Source: Desulfolutivibrio sulfoxidireducens
Lineage (GTDB): Bacteria; Desulfobacterota; Desulfovibrionia; Desulfovibrionales; Desulfovibrionaceae
Assembly: GCF_013376475.1 (NCBI RefSeq)
Contig: NZ_CP045508.1
Location: 2,043,501 to 2,107,500 of the forward strand
Direction of reading: 5' to 3'
Length of the DNA: 64,000 nucleotides
A program made the translations under genes and the position numbers. The notes beneath the pieces are model-generated. The model was given only the letters and a program-made list of their open reading frames with translations, had not been told where the DNA came from and did no database searches. Every line of letters starts with the position of its first letter. Position 1 is the stretch's first letter. Shown one piece after another: positions 46,426-56,400 of this stretch.

Positions 46426-47109
46426 TCAACCCGCGGACAGGCGGCGCAACACGAACATGGCCCCCAGGGAGACCGTGGCCAGAAGCAGGGCCAGCATGGC
46501 CGCCCGCTCGTAATCGCCGGTGAACACCGAATTATAGATCTCAAGGGAGACGGTGTTGGTCCGGCCCACGATATTGCCCCCGAGCATGAGCGTGACCCCC
46601 ACCTCGCCGATGGACCGCGTCCAGGCCAAAAACAGTCCGGCCAGGACGTTCTTGCGAACAAGGGGCAAGACGACGCGAAAAAAGGTCTCGGTCTCGGTCT
46701 TGCCAAGAACCCGGGAGACCTCCATGAACCGGGCCACCTCGCCGCCAACGGCGGCCTGCACTGGCTTGACCATCAGCGGCAACCCGGACACGAAGGCGGC
46801 CACGGCCACGCCCCAGAAGCCGAACACGATCTCCACCTCGAAGAGCTCCCGTAGCGTCCGGCCGACCATGCTCTTGCTCCCCAAAAGCAAAAGCAGCCCG
46901 AATCCCGTGGCAATGGGCGGAAAGACCATGGGCACCGAGACCACGAAGTCGACGGTGGACGCCAGGAGGGAACGCGAACGGCCGAGATAGTAGCCAAGCC
47001 CTATCCCGGCCGCCAGAAAAAGGGGCACGGTCACCAGACAGACCCGAAGGGTCAAAAGCAGGGGACCGCGTATCCCCGGGTCGGAAAAAAACTCCACCAG
47101 AGGCGTCAT
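46426..47109 (-). CDS. modB: Molybdate ABC transporter permease
   Basis: The 227-residue protein has about five to six helices and the permease EAA loop in FMEVSRVLGKTETETFFRVVLPLVRKN. Together with RSIGEVGVTLMLGGNIVGRTNT, this is typical of ModB. It would carry molybdate or tungstate with ModA. It starts 39 bp after the modA stop. No modC ATPase gene follows; the next gene is convergent. Confidence 0.9.
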   Translation of the reverse strand: MTPLVEFFSDPGIRGPLLLTLRVCLVTVPLFLAAGIGLGYYLGRSRSLLASTVDFVVSVPMVFPPIATGFGLLLLLGSKSMVGRTLRELFEVEIVFGFWGVAVAAFVSGLPLMVKPVQAAVGGEVARFMEVSRVLGKTETETFFRVVLPLVRKNVLAGLFLAWTRSIGEVGVTLMLGGNIVGRTNTVSLEIYNSVFTGDYERAAMLALLLATVSLGAMFVLRRLSAG

Positions 47110-47148
47110 CGCATGGCCGCCAACGACCCGGCACGCGGCGCGGCCCGG

Positions 47149-47868
47149 CTACAATCCATGCGCGGCGGACAGCTTCCTCACCTCGTCCGAGGCCAAAAAC
47201 GCGGCAAAAGCCGCAACCTCGGGCTTGCCCTTGGATTCCGTAAGGACCCCGGCCACGATCAGGATCGGCGAATACAGGGACTGATCGACGTCCAGCATGC
47301 CCCCGATCTTGTCCTGAACGCCCATGGCGTCCGTGACGTTGATAAATCCCGCGTCCACCTCGCCGCTGACCAGATAGGCCGTGACCTGGGGCACCGTGCC
47401 CACCACCAAAAGCTTCTCCTTGACCTGCGCGGCCAGACCACTTTTGTCCAGAAACTCCGAGGCGGCCTTGCCATAAATGGCCTTGGCCGGATCCGGCATG
47501 GCCAGCTTCTTGATCTCGGGCTTGACGATGTCCGTCGGGGCGGCGAGGCCTACCCCCTTGGCATAGGCCACCACCAGCCGTCCCTTCCCGACCTCCAGGA
47601 AGGAATCGAAGGGCACGCCCGAGGAGGCCAGAAAGCTCTTGTCCCCGAGGATGACGTCGATGCCGCCCCCGGCCTTCACCTGACCCATGATCTGGCCCAT
47701 GTTGCCGTACAGAAGCTCCACCTTGGCCCCTGTCTTGGCCTCGTAGGCCTGGGCCACGTCATCCACCAGTTTCTTGTAACCGGCCCCGGCGGCCACCAGA
47801 AGCGGCCCGGCCAGGGCGTTTTGGGCCAAAAACACGACAAACAAGAGTGCGGTCAGCAAACGGGCCAT
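47149..47868 (-). CDS. modA: Molybdate/tungstate-binding periplasmic protein
   Basis: The 239-residue binding protein has a signal peptide (cleaved after QNALA, before GPLLVAAGAGYK) and the ModA fold with LLYGNMGQIMGQVKAGGGIDVILGDKS (in parts) and GTVPQVTAYLVSGEVDAGFINVTDA (in parts). Specificity between molybdate and tungstate cannot be read. AAGGAG precedes the ATG at 47868. Second gene of the unit 48198 to 46426. Confidence 0.9.
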   Translation of the reverse strand: MARLLTALLFVVFLAQNALAGPLLVAAGAGYKKLVDDVAQAYEAKTGAKVELLYGNMGQIMGQVKAGGGIDVILGDKSFLASSGVPFDSFLEVGKGRLVVAYAKGVGLAAPTDIVKPEIKKLAMPDPAKAIYGKAASEFLDKSGLAAQVKEKLLVVGTVPQVTAYLVSGEVDAGFINVTDAMGVQDKIGGMLDVDQSLYSPILIVAGVLTESKGKPEVAAFAAFLASDEVRKLSAAHGL

Positions 47869-47910
47869 GATTCTTCTCCTTTTCACGGTTGAGACCCATC
47901 TTCGAACCAG

Positions 47911-48198
47911 TCAGCCGGTTCGCTGTGAGCCTGGCCTCCAAAAGACCACACACAGGACAAGGGCGCATGCGGCCAGGGACGCCCCGGCAAAGAGGGACTT
48001 GAACACAAGGGGCAATGCCGCCGAACCAAGGAACAACGGCAACAGGCGGCCCAAAAATTCCCTGTGGGTGACCGGTTCGAGATGCCCCGTTCCGCCCATC
48101 CCGCTCTCCCCTTCATGGGTGGCGGCATGGGGATGCCAATGCACCTCAAGAAGGTAGAGGACGAGGATCGCGCCGGCGAAGGCGAACAGGATGTCCAT
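47911..48198 (-). CDS. Small two-helix membrane protein in front of modA
   Basis: The 95 residues form two transmembrane segments (about 3-17 and 52-86) around a histidine-rich loop (HWHPHAATHEG plus THREF). The ribosome site GGGAG and the tight 42-bp spacing to modA support a real gene in the mod operon. Histidines could bind metal, but no family is recognised. Confidence 0.7.
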   Translation of the reverse strand: MDILFAFAGAILVLYLLEVHWHPHAATHEGESGMGGTGHLEPVTHREFLGRLLPLFLGSAALPLVFKSLFAGASLAACALVLCVVFWRPGSQRTG

Positions 48199-48381
48199 GG
48201 AAACTCCCTGCCGCCTGTTGATCCCGCCAAGCCCAGGCGGCGTCCGATGTTCAGATATGGGGAGCCGTTACAGTATTCATCCTTCTTGCATTGCGCGCAC
48301 TGCCTCGCCGCGCATAAAACATACATCTTGGCAACGGCGACTCCCCCATCCGATCCACGACGTTCTCGACAATTTGAAGTA

Positions 48382-48410
48382 TTTATAAAGGGAATCCCTT
48401 GCCCTGGCAA
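48382..48410 (-). promoter_or_regulatory. Promoter of the mod operon with embedded palindromes
   Basis: On the minus strand, TTGCCA (48410-48405), 17 bp, TATAAA (48387-48382). The spacer contains the palindrome AAGGGA-A-TCCCTT (48388-48400), and the -35 overlaps TTGCC-CT-GGCAA (48399-48410). A repressor such as the adjacent regulator could bind here. The leader to the first gene is about 175 nt. Confidence 0.65.
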
Positions 48411-48486
48411 ACAAGTCACCGTATTACATAAATGCGTGATAGTTGATTCTCCTTGTCCCTACGTTCAAAAAAGTGTTACGCATGAA

Positions 48487-48513
48487 TAATAATCATGACT
48501 ATCATGATTATTA
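48487..48513. promoter_or_regulatory. Perfect palindrome upstream of the tunR-like gene
   Basis: 12-bp arms TAATAATCATGA and TCATGATTATTA separated by CTA, ending 55 bp before the start codon. A possible -10 box TATCAT (48500-48505) lies inside it. This looks like an autoregulatory operator. Confidence 0.7.
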
Positions 48514-48568
48514 CATTTCGCGTGACACTTGCTTTGGCGATGACGGATTCGCGAGTACGGGAGGAAGA

Positions 48569-49705
48569 ATGGGGAAGAAAAAGACGGTCGCATCCAGGAA
48601 GCAAAGAATGGGGAACCCGACATTCACGGACCGCCGGGTCGAAAACGGGAGTCCCGGGGGGATGTGTCCCGCCAGGATTTTTTCCGTACCCGGAGATGTG
48701 AAGTATCTCGACTCATCCCAACTGGAGAACCTGACCGCCACATTTCACGCCTGGATGGGACGGTCCAACCGCCCGGACGTGCGGCTTTCCCGGGCCCGGG
48801 TATGGCTTATCTATCTGCTGTTGCGCCACTGCGGGGCCAAGCTCGGGGAGATTCTGGCCCTTGATGACCGCACGGACTTCGATTTCAATGCCGGGGTGGT
48901 GCGGTTGGGACAGTGCCGGGACGAGGACGCCCTGCCCCGGGAGGTCAAGCTCCCCAATCTGGTGGTGGAGGAATTGCTGCGACGTTTCGACGATCCCGCC
49001 TTTCTGGGCTTGCGCGGCACGATATTTCGCATGGACGGCGGGTACGTCCGGCGCAAGTTCTACGAGCGGGGCACGGAGTGCGGTCTGCCCAAGGAACTGT
49101 CCAATCCGCGCGCCCTGCGACATTCCCGGGCGGTGGAGCTTTTGCGGAACGGCGTTCCGCTGACCATTGTGCAGACCATCCTGGGCCATGGCTCGGCCAA
49201 CCTCACCGCCCATTATTTGAGCTTCACCGAGCAGGACGTCAGAAATCTCGTGTCCTACTACATCCACAAGGAGGCCAGAATGAAGACCAGCGCCCGCAAT
49301 GCCTTCACCGGACAGGTGGCCCAGGTACGCACCGGAAAAATCCTCTCCGAGGTGTCCCTGACCACGCCCAGAGGACATCATGTGGTCGCGGTGATCACCA
49401 ACGAGAGCCTGGAGAAGCTCGGCATCCGCGAAGGCATGCTGGTCACGGCCACCATCAAGGCCCCATTGGTGGTTCTGGTCAAAAACGACGAGGCCCCGAC
49501 AAGCAGCATGCGCAACCGGTTTTTCGGTCATATCGCCCGGATCAACGAGGGCACGATTTCCGCCGAGGTGGTGGTCACGGTGGACGAGGAAACCGAGGTC
49601 TGCGCCCTTATCACCGACGAGTCCGTAAGGCGCCTGGACCTCAAGGTCGGGGACCCCATCTGGGGCATGTTCAAGGCCTTTTCGGTGGTGCTCACCGTGG
49701 AATAG
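48569..49705 (+). CDS. tunR: TunR-type tungstate/molybdate regulator: integrase-like domain fused to two Mop/TOBE domains
   Basis: The 378-residue protein joins a tyrosine-recombinase-like domain (about 45-235) to two Mop/TOBE oxyanion-binding domains (about 241-305 and 313-376). Recombinase residues are partly lost: the first Arg is Lys91 (GAKLGEILAL) and the HxxR histidine is Arg181 (NPRALRH). Arg184, His207 (ILGHG) and Tyr216 remain. This is the architecture of TunR, a family described in sulfate reducers as tungstate-responsive transcription regulators. It is divergent from the mod genes. GGAGG precedes the ATG at 48569; an in-frame start at 48443 would run through the palindrome. Confidence 0.88.
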   Translation: MGKKKTVASRKQRMGNPTFTDRRVENGSPGGMCPARIFSVPGDVKYLDSSQLENLTATFHAWMGRSNRPDVRLSRARVWLIYLLLRHCGAKLGEILALDDRTDFDFNAGVVRLGQCRDEDALPREVKLPNLVVEELLRRFDDPAFLGLRGTIFRMDGGYVRRKFYERGTECGLPKELSNPRALRHSRAVELLRNGVPLTIVQTILGHGSANLTAHYLSFTEQDVRNLVSYYIHKEARMKTSARNAFTGQVAQVRTGKILSEVSLTTPRGHHVVAVITNESLEKLGIREGMLVTATIKAPLVVLVKNDEAPTSSMRNRFFGHIARINEGTISAEVVVTVDEETEVCALITDESVRRLDLKVGDPIWGMFKAFSVVLTVE

Positions 49706-49724
49706 GGCCCCCTCCGGCCCTCCA

Positions 49725-49757
49725 ATGAAAAAGGCGGCTCATGGCCGCCTTTTTCAT
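49725..49757. terminator. Bidirectional terminator between tunR and the PEP synthase gene
   Basis: Perfect arms ATGAAAAAGGCGGC (49725-49738) and GCCGCCTTTTTCAT (49744-49757). The A5 and T5 tracts serve both converging genes. Confidence 0.9.
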
Positions 49758-49771
49758 GTCGCCAAAGGCGA

Positions 49772-52700
49772 TCACCACTTCTTTTTGCGCTGTTCGGCAA
49801 GGGCCGCGGCCTGCTCCTCGTAGGAGGAGAATCCGGCCTGGCGCAGGGCGTCGAAGACCGTGCCCTCCCAATCCCAGTCGGCGTAGATCACCGGTTTGTG
49901 GAAGAGCCTGCGGAAATCCTCCATCTCCTGGCGGTAGAACCCCGCCTTCTGGGTGTCCAGGTTGTCCCTGAGCTGTTCGGCCAACCGGTCCATCTCCCCC
50001 TCGTACCACTCCCTGAGGTCACGGCCGGTCTTGTATTTTTTCAGGATATGCTCGTATTTGCGCGCCCCAAGCAGTTTGTGCAGGTGGTTCAGATGCTGCC
50101 TGGAGAGCCAGTCCCCGAGTTTGGAGACCGGAATTTCCTCGGCCTCCACGGCGGCCATGTCCAGCTTGGTCCGATAATAGGTATCCGGCACCACCGAGGC
50201 GGACACGATGCCCGCGATGGCCACCAACCCCCGCAGGATCACGCTGTTGGATACGCCCTGGCCGCAAAAACCCACCTTCTTGCCGTATTTCTGGCCGGTG
50301 AAAATGGTCGCCAGAAGGGCCCAGACCACGGCCGGGTCCTCCTCGTCATAGATGTGGCGCAGGGCCGAATTGTCCCGATCCGTGGCCAGAACCATCTGGG
50401 TCATGTCGTTGGAGCCGATGGAGAAGCCGTCGAACTCCTGGATGTACTGCTTGGCCAGAATGGCGTTGCTGGGGATCTCGGACATGAGCATGATCTTTAA
50501 ACCGTCGCGGCCGGAGACGAGCTTGTGCACCCGCTCCAGGTAGCGTTTCATGCTTCGGGCCTCTTCCATGGTGCGCACGAAGGGCAGCATGATCTGGAGG
50601 TTCTTGCCCCCGAAGATGCCCCGGGCCAGCTTGAAGGACTCGATCTCCCAGTCGTGGATGTTGCGGGACACGCCCCGATACCCGAGCATGGGGTTGTCCT
50701 CGAAGCCCTCGAAAAGCATGCCGCCCAAAAGGTTTCGGTATTCGTTGGATTTGAAGTCCGTGGTGCGGTAGATGATGTCCTTGCCGTGGAAGGCCATGGC
50801 GAAAAGCCCGAGTCCCTGGGACAGGGTCTGGACGTACAGCTCCTTTCCGGAACGGAAGCCGCGCGAAAAGAGTTGACGCTTGATCTTGTCCGGAAGAGCC
50901 GAGAGCTCCTCGATTTCGGCGCTGATGCCCACCTGACGGGAGAGTTCCCGGCGCACGGCGTGAATGCGGTCAAGGGTCTCCTGGATCAAGGGGTCGTCCT
51001 TTATGGCCTCGACCCGCTGGGAGATGATATGCTTGATTTCGTAACGGCGCTTGACCGCGTCGGGGTCGTCGGATTTTTCCTGAAGCTCGTCCCAGTAGCC
51101 CAGGATGACCGCCACATGGGTTTCCAGGTTGCGGGAGGGCTTGATGAGATCCAGGCGTCTGGCCGCGATTTCCAGGTGCTCGTCGAGTTTCTTGTCCAGC
51201 TCGCGGATCTTGCGATGGATGGCCAGAACCTCGTCGGAGCCCTTGGGACCGGCCTGCTGCTCGGCCAGGCGGTCGAGCTCGACGGTGAGTCCGGTCACCA
51301 GGCCCACATATTTGCGCAGGTTGATGTCCACGGAAATAAAACCGCCGGAGAGCTGTTCACGCACGATCTTGCTCAGCTTGGCGTCGAGTTCCTTGACCTT
51401 GTGCTCCACCAGCATGAGCAGGGTGCCGTTGTCGTAGGCCTCGAGCGCCGACGGATGGACGCCGATGTTGCCCAGCATGAACTCCGCCCGCAAAAGACCC
51501 ACCTCGAAATCGACCACGTCGCGCAGCCGGGAGAGGAACAGGGCCTGGCCCACGTCGGCCAAAATAAGTCCCACCTTGGTCTTGGTGGGGGGCAGCTTGG
51601 ACAAATCCATCTCGCCGCCGACCTCGACCAGGGGGATGATGCCCCGGTAGACCAGGCCACGCGAGCCGTCCACGGTGATTTCCTGTCCGTCCAGGGAACG
51701 CAGGGTCTCGGGGCGCTGGATGCCGATGACCGCCGGGATGCCCAGTTCGCGGGAGGTGATGGCCGCGTGGCTGGTGTCCCCGCCCACGTCGGCCAAAATG
51801 GCTGAGGCGATGCGCATGCCCGGGACCATGTCCGGGTCCGTGCGTTCCGCGGCCAGGATATCCCCCTTGGAGACCTTGTTCAGTTCCAGGGCGGAACGCA
51901 AAAAGCGCACCGTGCCCTGTCCCGCGCCGCGCGAGGCCCCGTTGCCTTCGAGGATGACCTCGGCCTTGTCCAGGGCGGTTTTTTGGACCTCCATGCGGCG
52001 CATGAAAATGGTGTGCGGGTGGCGTTCGAACTCCTCGTTCCAGCGGGTCTCCGGACGGGCCTGCACGAACCACAGCCGGTCGGACTGGTCGATGCAGAAT
52101 TCCGTGTCCATGATGATCCCGCCGTAGGCCCGGCTGATGGCCCGAACCCCCCGGGCCACCTCCTCGGCCTGGGCCAGGGACAAGGCCCAACGGTAGGCCT
52201 CCACATCCTCGACCTTGACCAGCTTGGTGCCGCCGCGTTCGTCGTAGACGATCTTTTTGTCCTTGAACCCCATGTAGCGGACCACGACTTCCGTGCCGTC
52301 GTCGCGCTTGAAGACGTACATTTTGTCCGGGGTGACCATGCCCCCGACCACGGCCTCGCCAAGGCCGTAGCTGGCGTCGATGGATACCAGGTCGCGGTGG
52401 GACGTGCCCCGGCAGCCGGTGGCCGTGTCCGCCGAAAAGGCCGTGCCGGAAATGACGGGATTGATCATGCGCATCAGGCATACGGACAACGAGGTGTTCT
52501 CGATGGCCCACTCGCGCTTGGCACGCTCGGCGACGGAGGGATCGCCGGTCCGCTCGGCCAGGGACACGGCGTCGAGAATGGCCTCGCGGCGGTAGGTCAT
52601 GGACCGCAGGTTGTAGGCCGAGGCGCAGTCCCACTGGTAGGCCTCGACCACGTTCTGGGCCCCGACGATGTTCAGATAGGTGTCCTGGAGTCCGGCGAAG

Positions 52701-53359
52701 GCCTTCTTGCGGCTGTCCTCGCCGGCGGCCGAGGAGCGCACGGCCACAGGGACGTCCTCAAGGCCGGCCTCCTTGCAGATGTCGTTGTAGCCGTCGGACA
52801 CGGCGGAGCGCACCTCGGCGGGCATGTCCACGGACAGGATGGCCGCCTGGACCAGGACCGAACGCTTGCGCAGTTGATCAATGCCCTCGGGAGAGGTGGC
52901 GAAGCCCTCGACGACGTTGTTGATGAAGGTCCGAAGAGGAATGAGCGTGCCCTCGGCCCGGCGGCTCGAGGCCTTGATCTCGTCGGCCAGGGAACGTACG
53001 AATTTTTTCAAGAACTCCGGATCGCTGTTGATTTCCTCGGCGTCCCACGCAATGCGTGTGTATTCGTGATCCACTGTGCCGCGGACCAGGGACGCGTTGA
53101 CCCGCGTTTCATCGAGGACCTTGTGGAAGGTCACGGAGGAGACGGCTCGGAACTGGGGGGCGCGGATGCCTTCAACCTGGCTTATCAGGGCGGTGTTGTA
53201 GTTTTTTCCGCCGACGAGCATTTCGGCGTCCTCACCGATGGCCACGATGTCGGCCCCGGTGAGGATGGGGGTATCGGTCGGCAACGCCGCCGTTTTTTTG
53301 GACGTCGGGATCTTCCCGGACGCCTTTTTCGGCTGTTTGGCTGCTTGCGCTTTGGCCAT
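49772..53359 (-). CDS. Oversized phosphoenolpyruvate synthase-like protein
   Basis: The 1195-residue protein has the ATP-grasp pyruvate-phosphate dikinase N-domain (about 70-460, with VPVAVRSSAAGEDS), the swivelling phosphohistidine domain (His531 in GGDTSHAAITSRELG) and the PEP-binding barrel (about 850-1100; NDMTQ, GFCGQG with Cys1032). PEP synthases have about 790 residues; here about 200 helical, charged residues are inserted between the His domain and barrel (about 640-850), with extra N- and C-terminal tails. It would convert pyruvate and ATP to PEP. It follows pyc by 81 bp. AGGAGG precedes the start. Confidence 0.9.
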   Translation of the reverse strand: MAKAQAAKQPKKASGKIPTSKKTAALPTDTPILTGADIVAIGEDAEMLVGGKNYNTALISQVEGIRAPQFRAVSSVTFHKVLDETRVNASLVRGTVDHEYTRIAWDAEEINSDPEFLKKFVRSLADEIKASSRRAEGTLIPLRTFINNVVEGFATSPEGIDQLRKRSVLVQAAILSVDMPAEVRSAVSDGYNDICKEAGLEDVPVAVRSSAAGEDSRKKAFAGLQDTYLNIVGAQNVVEAYQWDCASAYNLRSMTYRREAILDAVSLAERTGDPSVAERAKREWAIENTSLSVCLMRMINPVISGTAFSADTATGCRGTSHRDLVSIDASYGLGEAVVGGMVTPDKMYVFKRDDGTEVVVRYMGFKDKKIVYDERGGTKLVKVEDVEAYRWALSLAQAEEVARGVRAISRAYGGIIMDTEFCIDQSDRLWFVQARPETRWNEEFERHPHTIFMRRMEVQKTALDKAEVILEGNGASRGAGQGTVRFLRSALELNKVSKGDILAAERTDPDMVPGMRIASAILADVGGDTSHAAITSRELGIPAVIGIQRPETLRSLDGQEITVDGSRGLVYRGIIPLVEVGGEMDLSKLPPTKTKVGLILADVGQALFLSRLRDVVDFEVGLLRAEFMLGNIGVHPSALEAYDNGTLLMLVEHKVKELDAKLSKIVREQLSGGFISVDINLRKYVGLVTGLTVELDRLAEQQAGPKGSDEVLAIHRKIRELDKKLDEHLEIAARRLDLIKPSRNLETHVAVILGYWDELQEKSDDPDAVKRRYEIKHIISQRVEAIKDDPLIQETLDRIHAVRRELSRQVGISAEIEELSALPDKIKRQLFSRGFRSGKELYVQTLSQGLGLFAMAFHGKDIIYRTTDFKSNEYRNLLGGMLFEGFEDNPMLGYRGVSRNIHDWEIESFKLARGIFGGKNLQIMLPFVRTMEEARSMKRYLERVHKLVSGRDGLKIMLMSEIPSNAILAKQYIQEFDGFSIGSNDMTQMVLATDRDNSALRHIYDEEDPAVVWALLATIFTGQKYGKKVGFCGQGVSNSVILRGLVAIAGIVSASVVPDTYYRTKLDMAAVEAEEIPVSKLGDWLSRQHLNHLHKLLGARKYEHILKKYKTGRDLREWYEGEMDRLAEQLRDNLDTQKAGFYRQEMEDFRRLFHKPVIYADWDWEGTVFDALRQAGFSSYEEQAAALAEQRKKKW

Positions 53360-53440
53360 GCTCTCCTCCTTCAAAAGTTCCTGGCGTCTCCGGCGCATCG
53401 CCGCCGTGCCTTCCGGAGTTTGAAATCCAAATCGTCCGAA

Positions 53441-56400
53441 TCAGACCTTTTGTCCACACACGGGGCAGAATTTATGGCTTTCGTCGGCCACGGGCTCCCG
53501 GCAGGTGGGACAGACGCGCATGACCGCCGTCAGTTCCACCAGAAGTTCCCCTTCCTTGACCGGGACCATTTTTTTATCCTCGGCGAAATCAGCGGTCTTG
53601 AGCACCCGTTTGATCACCCCATCCACTGGGGCCAGAACCGCCTTTTCCTGCTTCATCACCGAGATGTTGAAGAGTTCCTCGCCGGCCTTGACGTAGTCGT
53701 TGGGGCTGACGTGCATGACCCACAGATCGCCGTTGCACGGGGCGGCGACATGATAGGGATTCTTGGCGTCGGCCATCTCCACTGTGGAATCGGTCCGGCC
53801 TTGGGCCTCGGCCACCTGGACCTGGTGGCTCAGGATCTCGGAATCGAGCACATAGCGCACGATGGAGATGCCCCGGCTGTCGGGCTGGGAGATGTCCAGG
53901 ATGGCCATGTGGTGGGGCTTGCCCAGGCTGTCCTCGAACATGAGTTCCTGGCCGGGATTAAGGCCCTCGAACCACACGTCCAGGGGCAGGCGGTTGGGAT
54001 CGCCGTATTTGGTCTTGAAGCCGATGGTCTTCAAGGCATCGGCCGGATGGTTCAGATACATGATGAATTCCTCGTCCGTCGGGGTGCGGTCGAGGTGCTG
54101 CCGCAGGGCGCGGTGCTCGGCGGCGAGGTCCGTGTCGCCCAGGGACAAAAGCGGGGAGATCTCCGTGCGCCGGGCCAGGGCCTGGGCATAGTCCTGGCCG
54201 AACGCGCTTTCGTAGACCCAGTCGGGCGGGAACCCCAGGGGAAGGCGCCCGTATTTGCCGAGCAGAAGGTCTCTGAAGGCGTCGTTACAGTTGGCGTACA
54301 AAAGCAGCCGGTCTTCCCGCACGGCCGGGGAAAGCTCCTTCTCCGGGGTCTCGGTGACGGTTTTCAGGACCTCCAGCATGTCCCGCACGGCCCTCTCGCC
54401 CCCGGCCTTGTAGGCCCCGGTGACCGCCAGAAAGGCCGTGTTCCAGGTGATCTGGGAGCCGGGGGTGACGTCGTGGTAGCGCACGATCTTGCGCGTTCCG
54501 GCCAAAAACTTGAGCATGTAGGGCAAAAGGTGGATGTAGCCCTGCTTGAGCGCCCCTTCCTGGGAGGACGAGGTGGCCCCGCCGGGCATGCCGTGCTCCA
54601 CCACGTCATAGTCGATGCCCTGAAAGTACGGAGCGGTGTAGCGGTCGTAATAGGGCATGATCTGCTTGAGCACGAAGTTGCAGGTGCGGATCATGTCCCG
54701 GTTTTCCTCGTTTAAGGAGACCGGGACCCCCAGGTCCTGTTCGATGTAGGCCGCCGTGGAGAGCACCTCGCCCTGGCCGTACCAGCGCACGCTGGCCCCG
54801 ATGGCCGTATCCACGATGTGCGCCCCGGCCCTGGCCGCCTCGCCCACGGCCGGAACGAACAGCCCGTCCGTATAGTGGCGGTGGTAATCGATGACCAGGT
54901 CCGGATATTTGGTCCGGATGGCCGTCACGAGTTCGCGGATAAACCGAGGCGGGCATACGCCGGCCATATCCTTGAGGGCCAGGATGATCATCCGCGAGAC
55001 CTTGCGCTTGCCGACCCCGGCCACCTGGGAGCACACGGCCAGGATCTCCTCGAGCACGTCCAGGTAATGCCTGGTGTCGAAGCCCGCGGCGTGGGACAGG
55101 GAGATGGCCGGCTCGAAGATATTGGTCTCGGAGGCCAGGGCCACCTGGGCGAACGGCAGCATATTTTCGATATGGTTCAAGAAGTCGAAGCAGCGGATGA
55201 CGTCGTAGTGTTCGCAGATCATCTCGCCGGTTAAGCGCATGAGGTTTTTCGGCTGGGGCTTGTACCCAAGGACGTTGGTGGAGCGGATCAGGATCTGTTT
55301 GAGGGTCTTTGGCGCGAAGTGATTCCAGGCCGCGGCCTCGGTGAAGGGATAGGTCATATTCGCCATCATGGCCACGTGGAAGTGCGCGCCGCCGCCGTTT
55401 TCCAGGGCGAAAAAGCCGCAGTTGTCCAGATAGGGGCCGATCAGCTCGTCCTCGGCCAGGCGGAAGCGGTTGCCGCTGTTGGACTGGGTGATGTCCCGGG
55501 TGGTGGTGTCCACGAAATGCACCTTGCCCGAGTCGCGCAGGCAGTCCAGAAGGGCCTTGCGGTCGCCGCGCGGATATTGCGGGACATACTTCTTGAAATC
55601 GATGGTGGGCATGGCCGGATGAAAGCGTCCCAGCCGGAAATCCCCGCGCCCCCGGTATTTTCCCAACAGCACGTGGGGGTTGTGCCCCAGGGCCGAGATC
55701 TCGCTGGCCAGCCAGGACAGGCGCAGGGCCTCGGGTTCCTCGTCCTGGTAATTCAACAGTTCGGGATACTGGGATATAAACGCCGTGTCGAAGTCCCCGG
55801 CCAGAAAGCGCGGATGGCGCAAAATCTGGCGGTGAAACGGGATGACCGTCTTGAGCCCGCCGATGATGTATTCCCGCAAAGCCCGCAGCATGACCGCGCA
55901 GACCTTCTCCCAGTCCTTGCCGTAGGAGATCAGAAGGGCTCCGGCGGAATCGTACTGGGAGGGAAACTCGTAGCCGGCCGACAGGCAGGAATCCATGCGG
56001 ATGCCTTGGCCCCCGGGGGAGATGTAGCGGGTGATCAGCCCGGCGTTGGGGGCGAAGTTGTTGCGCGGGTCCTCGCAGTTGATGCGCACCTGCATGGCGT
56101 GCAGAAGCGGCCTGGTGTCGCGCTTGTTGAACCGCAGCTTGCCGCCGAAGGCGATATTGATCTGCTCCTCGACCAGATCCACGCCGTACCGGCATTCGGT
56201 GATGCCGTGCTCCACCTGCAGACGGGTATTGACCTCGATCAGGTAGGGATTGCCGGCGGCGTCCACCAGGAATTCCACTGTGGCCAGGGAGTGGTAGCCC
56301 GAGGCGCGCACCAGACGCACGGAATATTCCTTGAGTCGTTCACGCAGTTCGGGGGTCATGCCCGGCCAGGGCGAGGGGGTGATCTCCACCAGCTTCTGGT

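Noticed and set aside
47883-48326. Minus-strand frame with a cysteine-rich start (CAARQCAQCKKDEYC) in the mod leader
   Set aside because: It has no early stop and runs on as a shadow of the small membrane protein gene and modA leader. The Cys motif is probably chance, though a short upstream peptide cannot be excluded.
48569-49705. Active phage integrase with attachment site
   Set aside because: Two catalytic positions are substituted, Mop/TOBE domains are fused, and no phage genes or att-like duplications are nearby.
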